DNA of 64,000 nucleotides from Celerinatantimonas yamalensis (GTDB lineage: Bacteria; Pseudomonadota; Gammaproteobacteria; Enterobacterales; Celerinatantimonadaceae): contig NZ_JBEQCT010000010.1 in assembly GCF_046054155.1 (NCBI RefSeq), forward strand, positions 30,681-94,680, written 5' to 3'. Numbering within the stretch: the first letter of the stretch is position 1; each line of letters starts with the position of its first letter. The notes under the pieces are model-generated. The model had not been told where the DNA came from. It did no database searches and was given only the letters and a program-made list of their open reading frames with translations. Of this stretch, positions 53,021 through 60,544 are shown in pieces. A program made the translations under genes and the position numbers.

Positions 53021-54307
53021 TTATTTAACTGCACTAAGCTCTTTAATATAAGCATGTTGGCGTAGCTCATCTAACCATTTTTGCTGTTGCTCTTCAAACT
53101 GTCTGTTATAGATGATCTGATAGGCTCGTTGCTGTTTTGATTCAGTCGTTACATCAACTTTTCGACGTTGTTCTACTTCGACGATATGCCAGCCAAATTG
53201 ACTATGGAATGGTTGACTGATTTGTCCAATTGGAAGCTTTTCCACCATGTTACGAAATGCAGGAACAAATGATGATGGATCTGCCCAACCCAGCTCTCCC
53301 CCTTGAATAGCTGAGCTGCTGTCTTGGGAATATTTTTTGGCATATTGAGCAAAGGTACCCTTGCCAGAGAGAATATCTTGGCGGATTTGAGTTAATAATT
53401 CTCGAACTTTGGCATCACTCATGACAATTGATGGCTTAATTAAGATATGTCTTGCTTTGACTTCGGTTGCTTCAACCTTATTGTCACCTTTGAGTGCAAG
53501 GATCTTGAGAATGTGATAACCCGCATCGGAGCGAAATGGTCCAATAATTGTTCCTGCTGGTTGTTGATGGATCACTTGAGCGAAGATAGTTGGCATATCG
53601 TTGATGCTCATCCATCCCCAGTCGCCACCTTGCAGAGCTTTAGGTCCTTGTGAATCACTCATTGCCAATTTACGAAAGTTGGCACCTGCTTTGAGTTTTT
53701 TTAATATCGCTTGTACTTTTTGGTCTGCTTGCGCTGGGCTTTTTACTTCATCAAATTTGATCATAATATGCGCAATATGGTAGCGCATTTGTTGTTCGCC
53801 TTGTTTACTGATCAGATTAGCCATGTTTTTTACCGCTTGTGGATCCACGTTGACACGCCGTCTGACGGCACTTTGGGTCACTTGGCTAATCAATAATTGT
53901 TGGCGGATCTGCTGGCGAAATGCTTTATAAGTTAATCCCTCGGCGCCTAATTGTTTGATAAATTGAGTTCGCGATTGCCCTGACTGACTAATAATGTTTT
54001 CGATGGTTTGATCAAGTTGTGCATCACTGATGTCAATACCCATTCTATCGGCTTGTTGGATAATCAGCTGGTCATCTATCAACTTGTTCAATAGTTGCTG
54101 ATGTAAGGCTTTCTGTGGTGGTAATTCGCGATGATTTTTTTGCGCATTACGTTCAACATCAAATTTGAGCCGTGCATAATCAGTTTGAGTAATAATGTCA
54201 TTATTGACCACGGCGATAGCATGGTCGAGTAACACGGGTTTAGCCCAGCTAAGAGGGCTGAGTGTGGCGATAATAATAACCAGACATAATCGATAAACTA
54301 CTTTCAT
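53021..54307 (-). CDS. surA: Periplasmic chaperone/peptidyl-prolyl isomerase SurA
   Basis: This 428-residue protein is the same length as E. coli SurA. It has a signal peptide (ending SPLSWA), an N-terminal chaperone domain with LLNKLIDDQLIIQQADRMGI, and two parvulin domains (about 170-270 and 285-380) with GEQQMRYHIAHIMIK and KARHILIK. It ferries outer-membrane proteins, including LptD, to BAM. I chose the ATG at 54307, with AGGG at proper spacing, over 54325. It lies 61 bases after lptD. Confidence 0.96.
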   Translation of the reverse strand: MKVVYRLCLVIIIATLSPLSWAKPVLLDHAIAVVNNDIITQTDYARLKFDVERNAQKNHRELPPQKALHQQLLNKLIDDQLIIQQADRMGIDISDAQLDQTIENIISQSGQSRTQFIKQLGAEGLTYKAFRQQIRQQLLISQVTQSAVRRRVNVDPQAVKNMANLISKQGEQQMRYHIAHIMIKFDEVKSPAQADQKVQAILKKLKAGANFRKLAMSDSQGPKALQGGDWGWMSINDMPTIFAQVIHQQPAGTIIGPFRSDAGYHILKILALKGDNKVEATEVKARHILIKPSIVMSDAKVRELLTQIRQDILSGKGTFAQYAKKYSQDSSSAIQGGELGWADPSSFVPAFRNMVEKLPIGQISQPFHSQFGWHIVEVEQRRKVDVTTESKQQRAYQIIYNRQFEEQQQKWLDELRQHAYIKELSAVK

Positions 54308-54368
54308 GTTAACCCTAAATTGCATGGCGGCCTCAAAGCCGCATTCATGTTTGTGTCTCTATTTGTGA

Positions 54369-56651
54369 CTAATTGTTCAAATAGAACGGATGTCCATATG
54401 GTAAACGTCCTGAGTTCATCATCTTACGATACGTAGATGAGTCATCACTGAAACCTAACCCTTTTAAGATAAACTGAAAATGTATCGAATTATCAATTTC
54501 ACCTAAAGGATCAGTTTGTCCGTTGGCCTCATAATGGGTTGAAAGTGAGCGTTGGAACGCGACCTGAAATGCCCAGCAGCAGGCGTCATACTGAACTCCT
54601 AAAATGGATTCAATATTGCGGTGTAAGTAAAGATCGCGATAGTAGCTGCCAATGAAATGCACATTAGGGCGTAATGGCCAACTCACTTTCATACCTATTT
54701 GATTAATTTCATCGCTTAAGGTTCCATCATTTGGTTTACCATATCGATAATTTAATTGTGCCAGCTTGTTTTTAGTTGGATGCCATTCTAATGCCGCATT
54801 GCCTTTGTTTACTTTACCCGTGTCATCGTTAACTTGTAGCCCTGAATGGAAGAACCAATCATGTGTAATATTCATATCTCCCTCTAAGGCCAACGCCGAT
54901 CGATCGGAGTTATTGGCTGTGCTTGAGACATTTGGAAGATGAACTCGGCTAGGCTGTAGATAAAAGATTTGAGCGACTGATAGGCGCAGCTTCTCTTCAT
55001 TATTAGCATTTAAAAAACGAGTCGTGGCCCCTGCTGTGACTTGGTTTGCATCCGCGATGCGATCAAGACCGCTGAAACGGCGATCACGAAACATCCCAAA
55101 GTAATCTTGCTCTAATGCCGCTGAATCGTAGATCCCGATATCAGATTGATTTTTATAAGGGATGTATAAATACTGAACCTGTGGTTCAAAGGTTTGCTGG
55201 TAAGCATTGCCAAGCCAGGTCAAGTTTCGATCAAAATTAAGCCCAGCTTTAACCCGATACTCAGGTAATGTCCGACTGACATGGGTTTTTAGTTGGGTGT
55301 CACCTTTAGTATTTTGATCATAGTACGTTTGTAACAGTGAAATTTGATTGTTTAAATATCCCCCTGGAATACTTAAGGGCAATATTAATGTTGGTTCCAT
55401 ATGATAGCGTTGGCCAGTATAGACCGTTGGATCGCTGTCGGTAAAATTACTCATTTGCCCTTTTAAGCCAACTTGAAGACTTCCTAAGCCTGTATCCCAT
55501 AAACCGCTAAAGTGCAGCTCGGGCAATACTTGATGAGGAGCGTGAGTACTACCTAAAATTTGGTAATTATTGAGCAATAACCCGGCATTCCACGTTGCAT
55601 CACGATAATTGACTTGCCCTTGTTGTAACAACTGATCAGTTGATGACATGGATAGGCTACCCAGATCGGAAAAATAGTTGTTATCACTCACATGTGAGTA
55701 GTTACTTAATAACTGCCAATGTGAGCCAATACGACCATTATTTTGCCAATGAATGAGTGAACGGTTCTCTCCATTCACTCGATCGTTAGGCAGATACTCA
55801 TAATCGAGTTCTCCCTCTTGTCCCGCGGCGAGATAGCGAAAGTTAGTCGTGAGTTGTTGGCCGCGTTTGCTCATCTCTCGAGGTGTCAAGGTGACATCAT
55901 AGTTAGGTGCCATATTCCAATAAAAAGGCGTTTTTAGATCAAAACCGTTTTTTGATGAGCTCGTAAATTGTGGGTACAAAAAACCAGTTTCTCTTTTATT
56001 GCTAATTGGGTAACTAAAGTAAGGCAGATAAAAAACAGGAACATTATGCACATGGAATACGGCATTACGAGCCACTGCCCAATTTCTGTTTTTATCAATA
56101 TGAATACTGGATGCGTTAATCGACCAACTTTCGTCTCCAGGAGGGCAGGGCGTATAAACAGCCTGCTCCATTGCCATGGCCTTATCTGGATCTACCTGTA
56201 AACTTTTAGCACTACCTCGGCCATTTTGACCATTAAAGTCGTACTCAGCATGGGAGATGCTCGTTGCATGTGATTTAAGATTGGTCTCAATTTTATCGCT
56301 TTTAACGTTGAGTACCTTATCTTGATAACGCACATGGCCTTGGGCTATCAATATCTGATCTTGTTGATTTAAACTAGCGCGATCAGATTGCATATGGCGC
56401 TGCCCTTGGCTGGCCGCTACATCACCGGTAAATTCAGCTTGTTTCCCTTGAACCAATTTAGCATTTTGTGAATTCACAGCAATCTGCTGATTATTGGTCG
56501 TCGTAGGTGTGTCTAATGGTACTGTCGGCGGTATATAGCAGATTGAACCAGGCAAAGGTTGTGAAACATCGATGTCTGCATAGCTCTTTATACTGAGCGA
56601 AAGCAGAGCAATGGACGTGCAGCATAGTAGCAACGGGTTGGGGTTGGTCAT
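54369..56651 (-). CDS. lptD: LPS assembly outer-membrane protein LptD
   Basis: This 760-residue protein has a signal peptide ending near residue 25, an N-terminal OstA jellyroll (about 60-200) and a 26-strand barrel. The four redox cysteines are in place: C38, C169 and the adjacent pair C691-C692 (YDACCWAF), which form the long-range disulfides required for function. With LptE it inserts LPS into the outer leaflet. The surA order downstream is conserved. Confidence 0.95.
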   Translation of the reverse strand: MTNPNPLLLCCTSIALLSLSIKSYADIDVSQPLPGSICYIPPTVPLDTPTTTNNQQIAVNSQNAKLVQGKQAEFTGDVAASQGQRHMQSDRASLNQQDQILIAQGHVRYQDKVLNVKSDKIETNLKSHATSISHAEYDFNGQNGRGSAKSLQVDPDKAMAMEQAVYTPCPPGDESWSINASSIHIDKNRNWAVARNAVFHVHNVPVFYLPYFSYPISNKRETGFLYPQFTSSSKNGFDLKTPFYWNMAPNYDVTLTPREMSKRGQQLTTNFRYLAAGQEGELDYEYLPNDRVNGENRSLIHWQNNGRIGSHWQLLSNYSHVSDNNYFSDLGSLSMSSTDQLLQQGQVNYRDATWNAGLLLNNYQILGSTHAPHQVLPELHFSGLWDTGLGSLQVGLKGQMSNFTDSDPTVYTGQRYHMEPTLILPLSIPGGYLNNQISLLQTYYDQNTKGDTQLKTHVSRTLPEYRVKAGLNFDRNLTWLGNAYQQTFEPQVQYLYIPYKNQSDIGIYDSAALEQDYFGMFRDRRFSGLDRIADANQVTAGATTRFLNANNEEKLRLSVAQIFYLQPSRVHLPNVSSTANNSDRSALALEGDMNITHDWFFHSGLQVNDDTGKVNKGNAALEWHPTKNKLAQLNYRYGKPNDGTLSDEINQIGMKVSWPLRPNVHFIGSYYRDLYLHRNIESILGVQYDACCWAFQVAFQRSLSTHYEANGQTDPLGEIDNSIHFQFILKGLGFSDDSSTYRKMMNSGRLPYGHPFYLNN

Positions 56652-57045
56652 ATCCTTTGAATCATACTCTCAATGGGTCAAATTCTGCCATCTTAAGCAT
56701 TACACTTTGGCAGATAACACCGTGGACTTTAACTCATCATCTTACTGGAATTTATAGCTTGTCGCTATCATCGGTGACGAAGAATCATCAATAATTGGTG
56801 AATTTCTATTGAGTTATTTTCGATGGGAAGGATGATATGTTCATTTTATCTTCAAAACATCAGTTATATGACAGATGGTTGTCACAATGACTTGCAGTGT
56901 TTAGAAAAGGATTAATTTAACCGATGGCTAAGGGTTAGCTATTGAGTGTAACAGACCTTTCGGGCAATCTACGGTATTATTCGGCTAATAACCTGAGCCC
57001 TACAGCTAAAGGGTAATCTATATTCATCGTATTCAAGGGTGTTCA
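56652..57045. other. Divergent intergenic region lptD / djlA (394 bp)
   Basis: No ORF of note. It must hold the promoters of lptD-surA-pdxA-rsmA-apaG and of djlA. I could not identify the sigma-E consensus expected for lptD by eye. Confidence 0.4.
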
Positions 57046-57888
57046 ATGCGTATTTGGGGTAAAATTTTCGGTTTCTTGTTCGGTTTGATGTTTGGTAGCT
57101 GGCTGGGAGCTATTTTAGGGTTATGGTTGGGTCATAAGTTTGATCAGGCGATCGGACAAAATTTCAATTCAGGCTTATTTAATAATACCAATGGTCAGGC
57201 GCAATTTTTCTTCACCTCATTTGCGGTCATGGGACATATTGCTAAAGCAAAAGGGGTTGTGACATCTCAAGAGATCCAAATCGCCTCGATGCTCATGGAT
57301 CAAATGGGGCTTCGCGGTGCGGCGCGCGAGCAGGCCCAAGAGGCTTTTCGCGATGGTAAGCGAGCGGATTATCCACTTGATGATGAGCTGCGTAATTTAG
57401 TGAAATTAGTGCGCGGACGTCGAGATATGCTGCAGATGTTTTTGGAGCTGCAAATGTCTGGCGTATTTGCTGATGGAAAGATTGAACCCATCGAGCGAGA
57501 TATGCTGGATCGCGTTGCGCAACTATTAGGGTTTAGCCAGGCGGAACTTGACCGCGTCATTGGTCGCTGGGAAGCTGAATCGCGTTTCCAGAGACAACGC
57601 CAACACAGTGGGCACTGGTCCTATGAAAGCGGAAATCAACAGTCGTCATCGCAGCAAGCTCATTCATCGAAGCAGTCATTGGATGATGCTTATCAATTAC
57701 TCGATATTGCAGCGAGCGCTAGCGACCAAGAAGTGAAAAAAGCATATCGCCGACAGATGAATCAACACCACCCTGATAAATTGGTGTCAAAAGGTTTGCC
57801 GACGGAGATGCTTGAGTTAGCGAAACAAAAAGCCCAAGAGATCCAGCATGCCTATGAGATGATCAAACAGGTTCGAGGGATGCGTTGA
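57046..57888 (+). CDS. djlA: Membrane-anchored DnaJ-like co-chaperone DjlA
   Basis: This 280-residue protein has an N-terminal Gly-rich transmembrane segment (about 5-29, with FLFGLMFGSWLGAILGLWLG), a TerB-like domain (about 50-180) and a C-terminal J domain (about 213-278) with HPD at QHHPDKLVS. DjlA activates DnaK at the inner membrane and touches the Rcs envelope stress pathway in enterics. Its stop directly abuts the stop of the convergent dehydrogenase gene. Confidence 0.96.
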   Translation: MRIWGKIFGFLFGLMFGSWLGAILGLWLGHKFDQAIGQNFNSGLFNNTNGQAQFFFTSFAVMGHIAKAKGVVTSQEIQIASMLMDQMGLRGAAREQAQEAFRDGKRADYPLDDELRNLVKLVRGRRDMLQMFLELQMSGVFADGKIEPIERDMLDRVAQLLGFSQAELDRVIGRWEAESRFQRQRQHSGHWSYESGNQQSSSQQAHSSKQSLDDAYQLLDIAASASDQEVKKAYRRQMNQHHPDKLVSKGLPTEMLELAKQKAQEIQHAYEMIKQVRGMR

Positions 57889-58842
57889 TTAGTTGACCAG
57901 ATGCTTCGGATGCTCTTCTAAAAAGGCTCGAATATTGTCCATTAACTGATCGATCAGAACTTGTCGGCTTTGTTGGCTGGCCCAAGCAATATGAGGGGTC
58001 ACAATACAATTAGGGTATTCACCCGCTCGCATCAAGGGTGAATCAGCCTGAGGCGGTTCTTGTTCACTGACATCAAATCCTGCTCCAGCAATTTGTTGGC
58101 GTTCGATCGCTTCGAGCAGCGCTTGTTCGTTTACAATGCCGCCGCGCGCTGTATTGAGTAAAATAGCGGTCGGTTTCATCATCGCAAATTGCGCGGTATC
58201 AATGAGGTTTTGGGTGGTGTCCGTTAAAGGACAATGAATCGAAATGACATCACTATTTCGGAGAATATCCTCAAAGGGATCTTTACCCGCATTGGCTACT
58301 TGGCCAGGGCGAGCCGCAAATTTCACATGCATGCCAAACCCTTTGGCGATTTGAGCAACATGTTGACCTAAATCACCACTGCCAATCAATCCAATTGTTT
58401 GTCCTTGCAGATTATCAATAGGGTAATCGGCGTAAAAAAATTGACCGCATGATTGCCAATGACCAGCACGTTGTTCTCGGCGATATTCCAATAAACTGCG
58501 GCGCAAAGCCAGAAGGAGCATAAAAGTGTGTTCCGCAACACTAGGACCAGAATAACGTTGAATGTTACTGACTTGGATCCCTAAACGGCTTGCTGCGATC
58601 AGGTCGACATTATTCACGCCAGTGGCACTGACGGCAATATACTTGAGCTTAGGTAATTGCGATAAAACATCTGCATTCAACACCACTTTATTAACGACGG
58701 CAACATCCGCATCGCGTAATCGGGCCGTGACTTGTTCAGGGGCTGTTGATGGGTAATCACGCCATTGGTGATCGCCTTTTAATGGAGGGAGGGTGAATTG
58801 TGTACCTAAACTATCGCGTTCTAGACAGACGATGGTTGCCAT
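57889..58842 (-). CDS. D-2-hydroxyacid dehydrogenase (HprA/glycerate dehydrogenase-like)
   Basis: This 317-residue protein has the D-isomer 2-hydroxyacid dehydrogenase fold. The Rossmann loop is GSGDLG at 154-159 and the catalytic trio is Arg233 (NTARGGIVN), Glu262 (VSEQEPP) and His284 (VTPHIAWAS). The sequence resembles hydroxypyruvate/glycerate dehydrogenases more than lactate or phosphoglycerate dehydrogenases; the substrate is inferred. It has no C-terminal ACT domain. It differs from the partial paralogue at the left edge. Confidence 0.87.
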   Translation of the reverse strand: MATIVCLERDSLGTQFTLPPLKGDHQWRDYPSTAPEQVTARLRDADVAVVNKVVLNADVLSQLPKLKYIAVSATGVNNVDLIAASRLGIQVSNIQRYSGPSVAEHTFMLLLALRRSLLEYRREQRAGHWQSCGQFFYADYPIDNLQGQTIGLIGSGDLGQHVAQIAKGFGMHVKFAARPGQVANAGKDPFEDILRNSDVISIHCPLTDTTQNLIDTAQFAMMKPTAILLNTARGGIVNEQALLEAIERQQIAGAGFDVSEQEPPQADSPLMRAGEYPNCIVTPHIAWASQQSRQVLIDQLMDNIRAFLEEHPKHLVN

Positions 58843-58925
58843 ACTGACTCCTTTGCTAATGATCGCTGCGCAATTGCATCATAACGAGTTATTTCTTAGA
58901 TAGATATGTATTCTACAACCAAGTT

Positions 58926-59687
58926 TTAATTCCATCCTAAGGCGCTAAACCAACCATACAACTGTTTGGCTAATTGTTGTCCTGATGTTGCAAGATATGG
59001 AGCACTTTGCAGTTCACTTTGACGGTAATCGAGCTTTTGGACACGTTGCATCGCGATGCGCCGCGCTTTGACGCCGCTTAGCGCCCAGTTGTTAGCGCTG
59101 CGAAAATAGATGTCATAAACAGGACAGGTCAGTTGTGCGAGCTCTTGGGCGATGGCTTGATTAAATTTTTCATTTGGAAAATAGCTGTCAATGATAACTA
59201 ATGCGTCAGGCATGGGACGTTGTTTTTGCTGATAAATTCTTAGTATCCAAGCCGCCATGACGCCTTGGGCAACGATCACTTGGTAGCCAAAACGTTCTTT
59301 TCTCTGTTTATCGAGTGCATCGAGCGTATCGAGTAATTTTTGTTGATATGCATCGACGGCTTTGGGATCATCATTGGCAATAATGAGCTGTCGCTTGACT
59401 GGCACAGGGGGAGTAATTGCGATCGTTTGCCAACCCCACTTTGGCAGCATTTTGCGTAGCGGTTCAATTGCGTCATCGCTGGTGGGTAGTTCTCCCCAAT
59501 CCGGCAGTAAAATGACGGTTCCAACTTTTTTGGCGGTTTGTTCATCTAACCATAAAGATACTTCTTGTTGTTTATCGACGGTTAACGGTCTATAACCTGG
59601 AACTTGTTGCCATAATGCAGAAATGCTCTGCGCTTGAGCGAGCAGTGAAATAAGCCATAAGGTGAGAATGATGATGCCGCGCCTCAT
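58926..59687 (-). CDS. DUF3530 family secreted protein (hydrolase-like)
   Basis: This 253-residue protein has a signal peptide (MRRGIIILTLWLISLLAQAQ) and then an alpha/beta-hydrolase-like layout: VGTVILLPDWGELPTS near residue 56, a WGWQTIAITPP segment, VIVAQGVMAAWILRIY in place of a GxSxG elbow (Gly-Val-Met), and DALVIIDSYFPN. The nucleophilic Ser is not evident, so catalysis is doubtful. It matches my memory of DUF3530 proteins in related genomes; no function is known. Confidence 0.65.
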   Translation of the reverse strand: MRRGIIILTLWLISLLAQAQSISALWQQVPGYRPLTVDKQQEVSLWLDEQTAKKVGTVILLPDWGELPTSDDAIEPLRKMLPKWGWQTIAITPPVPVKRQLIIANDDPKAVDAYQQKLLDTLDALDKQRKERFGYQVIVAQGVMAAWILRIYQQKQRPMPDALVIIDSYFPNEKFNQAIAQELAQLTCPVYDIYFRSANNWALSGVKARRIAMQRVQKLDYRQSELQSAPYLATSGQQLAKQLYGWFSALGWN

Positions 59688-59750
59688 GCGCTATTCCTCT
59701 TTCAATGATGTTGCTGACTATTATGGTGGAATTATGCCTAAGATAAAACC

Positions 59751-60491
59751 TCATAGATGTTTCGCGTGAAGAGAAAGTGGCGCATTAGTGAGGGGGCTTA
59801 TTGTCTTGGCACTCTCTGTTAACAGGCTGTTGGGAGCAAAAGTTGCGGGTGATGAAAAACAAAGCCAGTGATTCGTGATCGGATGGTAAAACGATAGTTG
59901 GGCAGCATGAAGATGCAGCCGCGATGCCGCTTGGCGAGCAGATGGATGTGCATAAAGTTGATCACCGATGATGGCATGCCCTAGTTTAAGCATATGTACG
60001 CGTAATTGGTGCGATCTGCCAGTAACAGGGGTAAGTGCAACAATTGTGGTATGGGTGCGGCGCTCAAGGACCTGCCAGTGAGTCTTTGCATTTTTGCCTA
60101 GTGCCCAGTCGACGATTTGCCTAGGGCGATTAGGCCAATCACAGCGTAGCGGTAAATCGACACAACCGTTCTCTTCTATAGGGCTTCCCCAAATTTCAGC
60201 AAGGTATTGTTTATGGGTTTGGCGCTGCTGAAATTGTCGCGATAAATGGCTTTGAGCCTGTTTATGTAGAGCCATGACTAATACTCCAGAAGTTGCCATA
60301 TCTAAGCGGTGAACCACTTTGGCATTAGGCCAGACTCTTAGTGCGCGAATGGCTAAGCTATCGCGGTTCCCCAGCAAACGTCCGGGGACGGACAATAGTC
60401 CGGCAGGTTTATCGAATACAGCGATATCATCATCTTGGTAAATGACCGGCATATACGGTAATACCGGAGGGGTGTAGATAAAATCAGCCAT
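59751..60491 (-). CDS. rluA: Dual-specificity pseudouridine synthase RluA
   Basis: This 246-residue RluA-family enzyme has VFDKPAGLLSVPGR near 26 and the catalytic HRLDMATSG with Asp64, then TGRSHQLRVHMLKLGHAIIGDQLYA near 160. It makes pseudouridine at 23S rRNA U746 and at U32 of some tRNAs. The size (no S4 domain) and the rapA neighbour indicate RluA rather than RluC or RluD. It follows rapA by 53 bases with a hairpin between. Confidence 0.93.
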   Translation of the reverse strand: MADFIYTPPVLPYMPVIYQDDDIAVFDKPAGLLSVPGRLLGNRDSLAIRALRVWPNAKVVHRLDMATSGVLVMALHKQAQSHLSRQFQQRQTHKQYLAEIWGSPIEENGCVDLPLRCDWPNRPRQIVDWALGKNAKTHWQVLERRTHTTIVALTPVTGRSHQLRVHMLKLGHAIIGDQLYAHPSARQAASRLHLHAAQLSFYHPITNHWLCFSSPATFAPNSLLTESAKTISPLTNAPLSLHAKHL

Positions 60492-60520
60492 CTATTAACC
60501 TAAGCAAGTTGTGATAGAAA

Positions 60521-60537
60521 GGCCGGTAAAACCGGCC
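60521..60537 (-). other. GC-rich hairpin between rapA and rluA
   Basis: GGCCGGT (60521-60527) and ACCGGCC (60531-60537) with a three-base loop. On the minus strand it is followed by TTTCT. It looks like a weak or partial terminator that could reduce rluA expression relative to rapA. Confidence 0.45.
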
Positions 60538-60544
60538 ATAGCAA

